Shown: positions 1 to 8,684 of the stretch, piece after piece
Position numbering within the stretch: position 1 is the stretch's first letter
How the letters are laid out: each line of letters starts with the position of its first letter
Source of the DNA: Aquirufa nivalisilvae
GTDB taxonomy: Bacteria > Bacteroidota > Bacteroidia > Cytophagales > Spirosomataceae
DNA length: 64,000 nt
Direction: 5' to 3'
Assembly (NCBI RefSeq): GCF_004307455.1
Contig: NZ_SEWX01000002.1
Coordinates: 310,001 to 374,000, forward strand
The notes under the pieces: model-generated
Database searches by the model: none
What the model was told of the DNA's origin: nothing
What the model saw: the letters and a program-made list of their open reading frames with translations, nothing else
Program-made: the position numbers and the translations under genes

Positions 1-195
1 TTCAAAAGACGCGATTTCTTGTTGGAATTTAGACAAACGAGTCTCTAAACCCATGATCTCATCCTCTAAATCACGTACTTCTTCGGGTAAATCACCTCTA
101 ACTTTCTTGATATTATCTAAGGCTGAATCAATGGTCTGAAGCTTTAATAATGCTTCTAACTTTTGGGCAATCGTAGTTTCGGTAGCTGTAGCCAT
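1..195 (-). CDS. Zinc ribbon domain protein (DUF164/CdsZ type), N-terminal fragment
   Basis: The gene starts at ATG 195 and runs off the left edge, so only its first 65 residues are visible. They are charged, heptad-like and fit the long coiled-coil hairpin that precedes the C4 zinc ribbon in this family; the ribbon itself lies outside the window. The identification leans on position: proteins of this family commonly sit next to Nif3-like genes in Bacteroidota, and here the Nif3-like gene follows 40 bp downstream on its own start-to-stop side. The family has been linked to binding stalled ribosomes or nucleic acid, but its role here is inferred only. Confidence 0.6.
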   Translation of the reverse strand, partial: MATATETTIAQKLEALLKLQTIDSALDNIKKVRGDLPEEVRDLEDEIMGLETRLSKFQQEIASFE

Positions 196-235
196 TATTA
201 TTGTTACGTTTGAAAGTGTCTAACTCTCTTAATTC

Positions 236-1327
236 TTATGCATACCTGACCGGATTGGTCAAGGTCTCGCTTTTCAGAACGGCAAAATTACTAAAAATAT
301 TTGATAAATAAGTATGGATGGCATCCTTTATCATAACTTCGGATTCATAATGCCCTATATCACAAAGTATGCAGCTATTTTCCCCATCAAAGAACTCATG
401 ATATTTTAAATCACCCGTCAAGAATGCATCGGCACCTTGTCGTTTCGCCTCAGCAATCAAAAAGCTGCCAGCTCCCCCGCAAAGTGCAACTTTTTTGATT
501 TTCTTACTCAATAATGGGGTATGCCTTATAGCCGTTAAATCCAACGATTTCTTTACCCATTGAATAAAGTCCTCACCCGACATAGCCTTGTCTAATTCAC
601 CTATAAATCCTGCACCCACTTCATTCCAGCGGTTGGATAAGGAATGAATAAAATATGCCACCTCTTCATATGGATGTGCTTTTTTCAATGCATGTAGTAT
701 TGTAGATTCTAGATGAGTTGGGAAAATCATATCCACTTTCACTTCTTTCACTTCAGTTGCTATGCTTCGTTGGCCTATTACCGGATTTGCCTCATTCGAT
801 GGGGTAAATCTTCCTATACCTTCCGAGGCAAAACTACAAGCCGAATATTCTCCAATATTTCCAGCACCCGCAGCGTGAAGAGCCTCGCGTACAGATTCCT
901 GATTTTCTACTGGAACATAATAGCTGATTTGTTTTAGTGCATTTTCAGCTGGTAAAAGGACCTTGCCAGCCAAGCCTAATTTTTGAGCTAAATGATACGA
1001 AACCCCCTTTGGAGCATGATCTAAATTGGTATGAGATGCATAAAGTGCTACTGAATGTTGAATGGCTTTAATGACAGTCCTTTCCACATAATTTTTACCT
1101 GTCAAAGATTTTAAACCTTTGAACACAATGGGGTGGTGGGATATAATCACATTACAGCCTTTTTGGATGGCTTCTTCGACCACCTCTTCGGTACAATCTA
1201 GGCTTATTAATACGCCTTTTACCTCCATAGTAGGGTCTCCTACCAATAATCCTGCATTATCATAGGATTCTTGCCAAGCCAAAGGGGCCCACTCTTCCAT
1301 ACTCCGGCAAACGTCTGCAAGCTTCAT
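236..1327 (-). CDS. Nif3-like dinuclear metal centre protein (DUF34)
   Basis: 363 residues, the long form of the Nif3/YbgI family, which forms toroidal hexamers with a two-metal site in each subunit. Metal-binding motifs are visible: SHHPIVFKGL and HTNLDHAPKG in the N-terminal half, and GDLKYHEFFD with DIGHYESE near the C-terminus. The middle third is the inserted PII-like domain seen in longer members. The biochemical role of the family is unsettled (GTP cyclohydrolase and metal-related roles have been suggested). Start ATG 1327 precedes a typical MKLADVCRSMEEWAP N-terminus. It probably shares a transcript with the zinc ribbon gene on its left. Confidence 0.9.
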   Translation of the reverse strand: MKLADVCRSMEEWAPLAWQESYDNAGLLVGDPTMEVKGVLISLDCTEEVVEEAIQKGCNVIISHHPIVFKGLKSLTGKNYVERTVIKAIQHSVALYASHTNLDHAPKGVSYHLAQKLGLAGKVLLPAENALKQISYYVPVENQESVREALHAAGAGNIGEYSACSFASEGIGRFTPSNEANPVIGQRSIATEVKEVKVDMIFPTHLESTILHALKKAHPYEEVAYFIHSLSNRWNEVGAGFIGELDKAMSGEDFIQWVKKSLDLTAIRHTPLLSKKIKKVALCGGAGSFLIAEAKRQGADAFLTGDLKYHEFFDGENSCILCDIGHYESEVMIKDAIHTYLSNIFSNFAVLKSETLTNPVRYA

Positions 1328-1425
1328 ATTCTTTTTTTAGTATACCAAAGGTAAAATTCTTTCGGGAGCTTTGAAAAAAATGGCTATATTTAAGCAGATG
1401 AACCCTATCTAATTGATTTAAACGT

Positions 1426-1866
1426 ATGCGATGTAGACCAGCCATAGTGATCATAGAAAATGATCATGTATTATTAATGCGATACCAATTTGGCTCAGGA
1501 ATGGTGTATAATTTTCCAGGTGGAAATCCAGATCCAGGAGAAATTTTCCCAGAAACCATTATTAGAGAGTGTCGAGAAGAATTAGCCGTAGAAGTAGAAG
1601 TTGGTAAGCTGCTTTTAATGGGAGAAATACCAGGTAAAGAAGATAAAAAAAGTGCCTTACACATATTATTTGAAGGGAGTATTGTTTCTGGAATTCCCAT
1701 ATTGCAAGCTCATGAAACAACGGCTCAAGAAATATGTTGGATTCCTATCTCCCAGCTAGCAAGTCTTCATTTATACCCGAACGTTGGGGTGGCTTTACAA
1801 GATTTGATTTTCTTGCAAAAGAAAGGGGAATATGTAGGGGCTATTCAGCAGCCTTGGGTGGATTAG
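1426..1866 (+). CDS. Nudix hydrolase
   Basis: 146 residues. The Nudix box G-x5-E-x7-RExxEE is intact around residues 33-55 (GNPDPGE then RECREELAVEV), so this should be an active Mg-dependent pyrophosphohydrolase of a nucleoside-diphosphate-linked compound. The substrate cannot be read from the sequence. The N-terminus MRCRPAIVIIENDHVLLMR is the usual first strand of the fold. It is divergent from the Nif3-like gene, and its last 26 bp overlap the end of the convergent symporter gene. Confidence 0.9.
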   Translation: MRCRPAIVIIENDHVLLMRYQFGSGMVYNFPGGNPDPGEIFPETIIRECREELAVEVEVGKLLLMGEIPGKEDKKSALHILFEGSIVSGIPILQAHETTAQEICWIPISQLASLHLYPNVGVALQDLIFLQKKGEYVGAIQQPWVD

Positions 1867-3229
1867 GCCATACATAAGTTCCAAGGAGTAATCCAAACAA
1901 ACTCGCTGCTAGACCTGGCCAAATGGAAGGAATTTCAGAGGGAGCTATAAACTGAAAATACCCCCAAACTCCTAGTCCCAAGATCATACTCAGGTGGCTA
2001 CCCATTGAACTGGCTTTTTTCCACCATAATCCTGCATTGAGCGGGATGAAAAGGGAAACCAAACCAAATGCAGAAGATTCTCCTACTAATTCAAAAATAT
2101 TTTGCCTTTTGACGGCCATGTAAATACAAGAGAAAGTAACCAATACGACAGATAGTCTTATGATTTGTAAGACCTTTCTGTCGGAAGGATGCTTCATCAT
2201 CGGTTTGATTAAATTTTCTCCTAATACGGAAGCGGGGGCCAAAATAGCTCCACTGGTGGTACTTAATAAAGCTGAAAGCAATGCTCCCAGAAATAAAATT
2301 TGTACTCCCGTTGGCGTGAATTTCATAACCAAATGGGGAATTAAAAGCATGTCGTCCGACAATAGACTCGGGTATAAACTCACCCCCAAAAAGGCAATCA
2401 GTAAAGGGAGCATAGCGACACTTAAATACATGATTCCTGCAGAAAAACTAGCTATCCCTGCTACATGAGCTGATTTGGCTGACATCACTCGTTGGAATAT
2501 ATCCTGCTGAGGAATAGACCCTAAACCGATGGTAATCCAAGCGGCTAGATAAGTAAGCCAAGAAGTGGCATCTTGTTTTTGAGGAGTGAATTGGAAGAAA
2601 TTATCATTTTGACGCTCAATAATGGCACCTACATCGGGTGTTTTTTGATATAGTAGAAAAGCCAAAAATGCCAATCCAATGATGAGGATGATGTTATGTA
2701 GAAAGTCAGTAATAGAAATAGACCACATGCCTCCCAGCAATGTATAGGTCATGACTAAGAGTGCACCGAATACGATTCCCCATTCCGTACTGATAGGTAA
2801 AAGCAAATGCAAGGTCAATCCCAAAGCCACTAGCTGCGCCGATATCCAACCAAAATAGGAAGGAACCATCACGATGGCAGAAAGCTTTTCAGAGAAATGG
2901 CCAAACCTTTGTCGGAAATAATCACTAAAAGTCAACACTTTTAGTGGGTATAATTTTCGGGCATAAATTGTTCCCACAATAACCAAACCCAAGGCTGCAC
3001 CAAAAGGCTCTTCAATGATCGATAAAACTCCCCCATGTACGAATTCCCTAGGCGCACCTAATATGGTCTCAGATCCAAACCAAGTAGCAAAGGTGACCAT
3101 GGTAGCTAATGCAAAGGGAAGGTTTCTACCGGCCAAGACAAAATCTTGGGTAGTATGTACTTTTTTACTCGCCCACCAGCCCACTGCCAAGTTCAATGCC
3201 AGATAAAAAAGTACAAATGCGATTAACAT
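1841..3229 (-). CDS. Sodium:solute symporter family protein
   Basis: 462 residues, almost entirely hydrophobic, with roughly twelve to thirteen membrane segments, matching the SSS family (LeuT fold). Typical features are an N-terminal segment followed by VLAGRNLPFALATMVTFATWFGSETILGA split over TM1-2, and a GSIPQQDIFQRVMSAKS region after the middle helices. It imports an unknown small solute with sodium; neighbours do not reveal which. The C-terminal codons overlap the convergent Nudix gene by 26 bp, so the transcripts must overlap. It is divergent from the PBP4-type gene, with 74 bp between starts. Confidence 0.88.
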   Translation of the reverse strand: MLIAFVLFYLALNLAVGWWASKKVHTTQDFVLAGRNLPFALATMVTFATWFGSETILGAPREFVHGGVLSIIEEPFGAALGLVIVGTIYARKLYPLKVLTFSDYFRQRFGHFSEKLSAIVMVPSYFGWISAQLVALGLTLHLLLPISTEWGIVFGALLVMTYTLLGGMWSISITDFLHNIILIIGLAFLAFLLYQKTPDVGAIIERQNDNFFQFTPQKQDATSWLTYLAAWITIGLGSIPQQDIFQRVMSAKSAHVAGIASFSAGIMYLSVAMLPLLIAFLGVSLYPSLLSDDMLLIPHLVMKFTPTGVQILFLGALLSALLSTTSGAILAPASVLGENLIKPMMKHPSDRKVLQIIRLSVVLVTFSCIYMAVKRQNIFELVGESSAFGLVSLFIPLNAGLWWKKASSMGSHLSMILGLGVWGYFQFIAPSEIPSIWPGLAASLFGLLLGTYVWPNPPKAAE

Positions 3230-3303
3230 GTTGAATAGAATGAGCTTAAAAATACGTAATTTTCTTTACGCTTTTCCAATTTCAATAGTCGTATCTATAT
3301 AGA

Positions 3304-4578
3304 ATGAACCGTAAATACCCCGCTTACTTATTGTTTTTCCTTGCTTGCTTGTTTTTAAGTTCTTGTCAATCGGTCAAGATGAAAAAGGCTTTTGTACATT
3401 CAGGACTCCATCAATTACATACAGGTATTCTCATTCAAGAACAGTCGGGTAAGGTAGTATTTTCCCAACAGGCGGATCAGTATTTTATGCCTGCTTCTAA
3501 TGCCAAATTATTGACATTACTCTTAGCCAAAACGATTTTGCCGGATTCTGTGCCTGCTTTTGCCTATCAGGAACAAGGCGATAGCTTGTATTTTTGGGGA
3601 ACGGGTGATCCGTCGACCTTACATGCCAAATTAAGGAATAGGTCTTTGTTGAATTTTTTACAAGCTTCTAACAAAAGTTTGGTCTATGCAGATGGCGCCA
3701 AATTAGCACTTCCGCAAGGTGCGGGTTGGGCATGGGATGATTATCAAGATTATTATGCGGCTGAAATTTCATCTTTGCCACTTTATGAGAATTTAGCACA
3801 TTTTACGAATCTGGGGAATGCGTGGAAAGTTCATCCCTTGCGTTTTCAATCTAGTGTAAGTATCACATTGGACAAAGATGCTTCACGGGATCGATTGAGT
3901 AATCAATTTCATCTTCCTGCCCCAGAAGCCAAAACTTCTCCCAAAAGTATCACCATTCCATACCTAACTTCACCTGAGCTTACTGCAAGATTGTTGTCTG
4001 ATACCTTGCATAAACCTGTTTATTACCGAGCTATCCAACGCAATCCACATCAATCGAAATTGGTTTATGCTGCCCAATTAGATAGTTTGTTAGTCCCTTT
4101 GCTTCATAACAGCGATAATATGATTGGGGAGCAATTGATTTATTTGATGGCAGCTCAAAGAGGATGGAATGGCCCAACGAGCCAAATCATCAGTAAATTG
4201 GTACAGGAGCCAGGATTTGAGTTTTTAAAGCATGTGAAATGGGTAGATGGTTCAGGTCTTTCTCGGTACAATTTATTTCGTCCGAAAGATTTGATCCTCA
4301 TTTTACAGCATTTGCAGGAAAAATTAAATGAATCAGAATGGAAGTCTCTTTTACCAGAATTGGGTAAATCAGGGACCTTAAAATCGATGAAATTGACTAA
4401 TCCTCAATCCCATGCTTGGGCTAAATCGGGATCCTTTGGTAATACGTATAACTTGTCGGGCTATTACCAAAACGCTCAAGGTAAGCTGTATTTGTTTACT
4501 ATTATGACCAATTTGGCCAATCAATCAGTGAGTGTCAATAAAAAACAAATTTTGGAGTTTTTAAATGTCTTGAACTAA
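3304..4578 (+). CDS. D-alanyl-D-alanine carboxypeptidase (PBP4/DacB, S13) lipoprotein
   Basis: 424 residues. The N-terminus is a lipoprotein signal with lipobox LSSC and the modified Cys at 21, so it is predicted to be membrane-anchored on the periplasmic side. The three penicillin-binding motifs are present in order: SxxK as SNAK at 65-68, SxN as SDN at 270-272, and KTG-like KSG at 374-376. This is the low-molecular-weight class C architecture that trims or cleaves peptidoglycan peptides. It is shorter than E. coli DacB, so the inserted domain between SxxK and SxN is reduced. Single gene, followed by the convergent ROK regulator. Confidence 0.9.
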   Translation: MNRKYPAYLLFFLACLFLSSCQSVKMKKAFVHSGLHQLHTGILIQEQSGKVVFSQQADQYFMPASNAKLLTLLLAKTILPDSVPAFAYQEQGDSLYFWGTGDPSTLHAKLRNRSLLNFLQASNKSLVYADGAKLALPQGAGWAWDDYQDYYAAEISSLPLYENLAHFTNLGNAWKVHPLRFQSSVSITLDKDASRDRLSNQFHLPAPEAKTSPKSITIPYLTSPELTARLLSDTLHKPVYYRAIQRNPHQSKLVYAAQLDSLLVPLLHNSDNMIGEQLIYLMAAQRGWNGPTSQIISKLVQEPGFEFLKHVKWVDGSGLSRYNLFRPKDLILILQHLQEKLNESEWKSLLPELGKSGTLKSMKLTNPQSHAWAKSGSFGNTYNLSGYYQNAQGKLYLFTIMTNLANQSVSVNKKQILEFLNVLN

Positions 4579-4616
4579 AAGATAGTCGTCCTTTTTTGGT
4601 TAAACCTGATATTTAT

Positions 4617-5855
4617 TTAATCATTGTTTTCAGATAGAATCATATGGATTGCATAGGCCTGTAATCCCAATATTTTGGCCATTTCACCCAGTTGAGAAAT
4701 TTCTACGTGTAGACTTTCTTTATAATCGGCAAGGCAATATTTGTAGATAGCTTGTTCGATTGGATTGCTAATAAACTTACCGGCATTGGCCAATACACCA
4801 TGGATAATGATGGTTTTGGGATTTAACAAATGAACTGCGATGGCAAGCACCTTTCCCATTTCATGCCCCATGTCCTGTAATAAATCAATGGCTAATTCAT
4901 CACCGCGGTTGGCCGCATCAATGACCATTTCAATGTCTATTTTTTCGAAATTCTCATTAGCTAATAATGAAACATGGCCTTCTTGAATAAGTTCTTTGAT
5001 TCTCTTAACTAAATAGGAAGCTTTAGTAACGGTGTCTAAGCATCCAACTTTACCACAATAGCATAATTCACCCTGTGGTCTCACTTGTATGTGAGCTAAC
5101 TCTCCGGCAAATCCAGATTCACCCAGTACCACTTGACCATTCACCAATAATCCAAAGCCCACGCCATTCCAATCCATGTTAACCGTGATTGCATGTTCGA
5201 TATTTTGGGCAAGGCCAAAATAATGTTCCCCTAAGGTGATTGCTTTCGTGTCATGATTAACATACGTGTTAACATTTAGTAACTTTTCAAGTTCATTAGG
5301 TAGGCTTTTACCCTCCTTGCAAAGATTGGGATAGGTATAATTAATGCCCGTTTTAGGATTGATAAGGCCGGGCATAGAAATACTGATGGCTTCAAGGTCT
5401 GTAATTTGACAAGAAGCAGATTGAAGAACCTTTAGTATTTCCTTGGTTAAGGATTCTGTAATGGGTTTATTTTCGATGACAACGGCGATTTTTTGACTAA
5501 AGATCACCTCGTTTTGTAAGTTTAGTATATAAGCTTTACTCGCATAGGTATTCATATCAATCGCCAAAACATACCTTTCGTGGGGATTGAGTCGATATAA
5601 AGCAGGTTTTCGGCCAAGCTGAACTTCAGCAGGACCTATTTCTACTAGCCATTTTTCTTTGATTAATTCTTCAATTAAACTGGTTACAGACGGAACACTC
5701 GTGTGTAAGTGTTTGGACAATTGAGCTATAGTAAAGCTACCATGCGTGTAAAGATGTTGAAGAAGCTTTCTTTTAAGTTTACTCTTTTTTAGGTCAACAA
5801 CAGATTCTTTTTCTTCATGATCACTTTCAGAAATTGATTTCGACAAATCTGACAT
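4617..5855 (-). CDS. ROK family transcriptional regulator
   Basis: 412 residues with an N-terminal winged helix (about 25-80, containing TIAQLSKHLHTSVPSVTSLI) fused to a ROK sugar-kinase-like fold. The ROK zinc site is present as AHIQV followed by CYCGKVGCLD. An ATP-type loop NMDWNGVGFG is also visible. This NagC/Mlc-type layout suggests a sugar- or sugar-phosphate-responsive repressor, but the DNA-binding domain does not exclude residual kinase activity. No sugar operon is adjacent, so its targets must be elsewhere. It stands alone between the PBP4-type gene and the permease. Confidence 0.88.
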   Translation of the reverse strand: MSDLSKSISESDHEEKESVVDLKKSKLKRKLLQHLYTHGSFTIAQLSKHLHTSVPSVTSLIEELIKEKWLVEIGPAEVQLGRKPALYRLNPHERYVLAIDMNTYASKAYILNLQNEVIFSQKIAVVIENKPITESLTKEILKVLQSASCQITDLEAISISMPGLINPKTGINYTYPNLCKEGKSLPNELEKLLNVNTYVNHDTKAITLGEHYFGLAQNIEHAITVNMDWNGVGFGLLVNGQVVLGESGFAGELAHIQVRPQGELCYCGKVGCLDTVTKASYLVKRIKELIQEGHVSLLANENFEKIDIEMVIDAANRGDELAIDLLQDMGHEMGKVLAIAVHLLNPKTIIIHGVLANAGKFISNPIEQAIYKYCLADYKESLHVEISQLGEMAKILGLQAYAIHMILSENND

Positions 5856-6033
5856 AGTTTTAGGCGTATAAATGGATTGAACAACAGCTTAATAGATCTT
5901 TTTCTAGAAAATTATGTTTAAAGTTTAACTAAATATAAACAATTCATAGAAATCTGGTATAAAACTTATGAAAATCAATCGGTTAAGTCATGAATGAAAT
6001 GGAATCGAGTCTATAAATTCCCATATTTTGGCA

Positions 6034-7365
6034 CTAAAAATCTGATTTATTGGATTGAAATAAATTCCGAAATAAAATATAGGTACCCGCAATGAAAAGG
6101 AGTACATAAATTCCACTAGTGGGGTTTTGAATCAATGTCCCCATTAAAAATAGTACGGAAATGAATAATAATAAGCTAGGGACATATGGGTATGCCCAAG
6201 CCTGATAAGGTCGATGTAATTGGGGTTCGGCTTGACGTAATTTTATCAAAGAAGAAAAGCCAGAAATATAACTTGCTACGAAGAAAAAGGTAGCGATATC
6301 CGACAAGCGTTCGTTTAAATTTTTTCCCATCAATAAGAGCAAACAGGACATTCCCACCGTTAAATGTGTCGCAAAACTTGGGCTACCTACGCTATTTACT
6401 TCACTTGCTTTTTTCCAAAATAAGCCATCCCGACTCATCGAATAGAGCACTCGAGGAGCAAACATCACTTGTGTATTTAATATGCCAAATATGCTAATTG
6501 CTAAAAAGGCTGTAATCCATTTGCCAGTACTGGCTCCAAAAAGCCAAGTGATGGCATCTGCTGCTGCTAATTTAGAATGACGTACATCTTCTAAGGGAAG
6601 GACATATAAAATGGAGATGTTAATGAATAAGTAAATCAAAGCCACTGAAATAACCCCGATGTACATGGACTTGGGCATACTTTTAACGGGGTCTGCATTT
6701 TCTTCCGTGAAATAAGCAGCTGTATGCCAACCATCAAAAGCATAAAAAATTGACAGTAAAGCCGTCATGATACCCGACCAAAGAGGAAGTCCTCTAGGGC
6801 TTGCACTGGGTTCATGCCACATGCCACCTGAACCAAATGCAAAGCATAGGATTATAAATCCAAGTAATGCTAAAGCTTTGATTCCTGAGAGCCATTCCTG
6901 GGATTTACCAGCCATAACCACCCCCAATTGATGGAAAAACCAAAGTAGCGCTAATGTCCCTACCGCAACATAATTTTCCTGATGTTCAAAATAGGGGAAT
7001 AAAATGCCCACATATTCACTGAATGTATAAGAACCAAATGCCAAGGCTGTTATTGTCCCTAACCAAGAACTAATCCCCACTAAAAAACCAATGTATCTGC
7101 CAAAAGCCCTTTCGGCATATCCATACCATGCCCCAGCTTTGGGAATAGACAAACTAAGTTCTAATACAGTACTGATACCTAAAAGCGCATAAGCAGCCAC
7201 CAAAATCCATAATCCGACAATTAAATATGGATTGACCAATTGATCAGCAATAGGACCAGGCTTGCGAAGTATACCTGTGCCCACCGTGCCCCCCAAGGTG
7301 ACTGCCACCCCAAAGCCAGTACCTAGTACTTTCCAAAGTTGATTTGTTGTCTTATTTTTTGACAT
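6034..7365 (-). CDS. APC family amino acid permease
   Basis: 443 codons from ATG 7365. Translation from an upstream TTG at 7401 is possible but would start inside the promoter, and the N-terminus MSKNKTTNQLWKVLG looks natural. About twelve membrane segments are visible. The first contains GTVGTGILRKPG, the glycine-rich TM1 break that binds the substrate backbone in APC transporters. The sequence resembles the amino acid/polyamine/organocation superfamily; the substrate is not determinable. Divergent from the protease gene at 7419. Confidence 0.87.
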   Translation of the reverse strand: MSKNKTTNQLWKVLGTGFGVAVTLGGTVGTGILRKPGPIADQLVNPYLIVGLWILVAAYALLGISTVLELSLSIPKAGAWYGYAERAFGRYIGFLVGISSWLGTITALAFGSYTFSEYVGILFPYFEHQENYVAVGTLALLWFFHQLGVVMAGKSQEWLSGIKALALLGFIILCFAFGSGGMWHEPSASPRGLPLWSGIMTALLSIFYAFDGWHTAAYFTEENADPVKSMPKSMYIGVISVALIYLFINISILYVLPLEDVRHSKLAAADAITWLFGASTGKWITAFLAISIFGILNTQVMFAPRVLYSMSRDGLFWKKASEVNSVGSPSFATHLTVGMSCLLLLMGKNLNERLSDIATFFFVASYISGFSSLIKLRQAEPQLHRPYQAWAYPYVPSLLLFISVLFLMGTLIQNPTSGIYVLLFIAGTYILFRNLFQSNKSDF

Positions 7366-7372
7366 AATTGAA

Positions 7373-7401
7373 CAAAAATAAATATATTTAGCTTCTTGCA
7401 A
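7373..7401 (-). promoter_or_regulatory. Bacteroidota-type promoter for the APC permease
   Basis: Reading the minus strand there is TTG (7401-7399), an 18-bp spacer, then TATTTTTG (7380-7373), matching TTG/TAnnTTTG. The predicted transcript start lies only a few bases before ATG 7365, giving a nearly leaderless message and supporting that start. Confidence 0.45.
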
Positions 7402-7418
7402 GGCTTACCACGAAATGA

Positions 7419-8684
7419 ATGAAAAAACTGATTTTCATTAAGCTGTGTGTTCTATTACTAATTTCTACCGCTCTTTATGCTCAAAAGCCCAAAGCAGTGA
7501 AGGAAGAGTATATTAATTTTCATTGGAAGAAAACCAAAAAGACCGTTTATATACCTTTTGATTTGTATTCTAATTTGGTGATTATTCCCATGGTCATCAA
7601 TGGTTCAGACACGCTCAAGTTTATTTTAGATACGGGAGTAGGAACCACAATTTTATCGGATCCCGAAATCGCCAAAAAATTGAACCTTAAATCCGTTCGC
7701 AAAATTCGAGTGAATGGAGTGGGAATGGGGGAGTCTATTACGGCTAATATTGTCATTGATGTCCGAATGAGCATTGGAGAGGCGCAAGCCAACCGACAAA
7801 GCATTATTTTTTTGGATTCGGACGTGCTGGATTTATCCAGCTTTGTTGGAACTAAAATCCATGGGATTATCGGGGCTGATTTATTCAATAATTTAGTTGT
7901 GACCATCGATTATTTAAATCGAAAAATAGAACTACGTTATCCCAATAATTATAAGTATCGCCCCAATAAAGGTCTTAAGTTTCCTATTACGATTTTGGAT
8001 AATAAGCCCTATATCCAAGGAGTCAATTTGACCAATAAACGAAGCACCACTTCCGATTTGCTTTTGTTGGACTCAGGTGCAGGTCATGCTTTTTCCATCG
8101 AAGGACAAACAGGAGATACGACCAAATTTCATTTGTCGAAATACCAATTCCAACTTGGAAAAGGATTAAATGGTGTGATTTTAGGGCATTTGGGCAGAAT
8201 TAAACAAGTGGGACTAGGTCCTTGGAAATGGAATGAAGTAGTCAGTTCTTTCCCTGATTCTTTATCGTATCAGGTTAAACAAATGAAGGGGATTTCTCCT
8301 GTATCAGGAAGTATTGGGGGAGAGTTTTTGCGAAGATTCAAATTAACCTTTCATTACCTGGATAACTATGTGGTATTTAAACCTATTGCTTCTCGATTGA
8401 ATCGACCTTTTGAAGAAGGGCTTTCAGGGCTTACTTTGGTGGCTATTGCTCCAGAATTTAGACGCTTTAAAGTGGAATCAGTACAAGATGGTTCACCGGC
8501 AGATGATGTGGATTTTAGGGCTGGGGATGAAATCTGGATGGTGAATAATCGTAAAGCTACCGAATACAGGTTGGACGAGTTGAATCGACTTCTGCAAACC
8601 AAAGCTGGAGATAAGGTGATGTTTTTGATCAAAAGAGGTACTGAAGTGCATTTAAAAGAAATCACCTTAAAAAAACTATTCTAG
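7419..8684 (+). CDS. Exported retropepsin-like aspartyl protease with C-terminal PDZ domain
   Basis: 421 residues beginning with a signal peptide (MKKLIFIKLCVLLLISTALYAQ is its extent, cut after AQ near residue 22). Two aspartyl-protease-like motifs are visible, FILDTG with Asp71 and LLLDSG with Asp218, each followed by a hydrophobic strand, so the chain has two retropepsin-like lobes and could be active as a monomer. Residues about 335-420 form a PDZ domain (AGDEIWMVNNRKA, GDKVMFLIKRG). Such proteins are common in Bacteroidota and are probably periplasmic; substrates are unknown. The stop codon shares CTAG with the convergent EEP gene. Confidence 0.83.
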   Translation: MKKLIFIKLCVLLLISTALYAQKPKAVKEEYINFHWKKTKKTVYIPFDLYSNLVIIPMVINGSDTLKFILDTGVGTTILSDPEIAKKLNLKSVRKIRVNGVGMGESITANIVIDVRMSIGEAQANRQSIIFLDSDVLDLSSFVGTKIHGIIGADLFNNLVVTIDYLNRKIELRYPNNYKYRPNKGLKFPITILDNKPYIQGVNLTNKRSTTSDLLLLDSGAGHAFSIEGQTGDTTKFHLSKYQFQLGKGLNGVILGHLGRIKQVGLGPWKWNEVVSSFPDSLSYQVKQMKGISPVSGSIGGEFLRRFKLTFHYLDNYVVFKPIASRLNRPFEEGLSGLTLVAIAPEFRRFKVESVQDGSPADDVDFRAGDEIWMVNNRKATEYRLDELNRLLQTKAGDKVMFLIKRGTEVHLKEITLKKLF

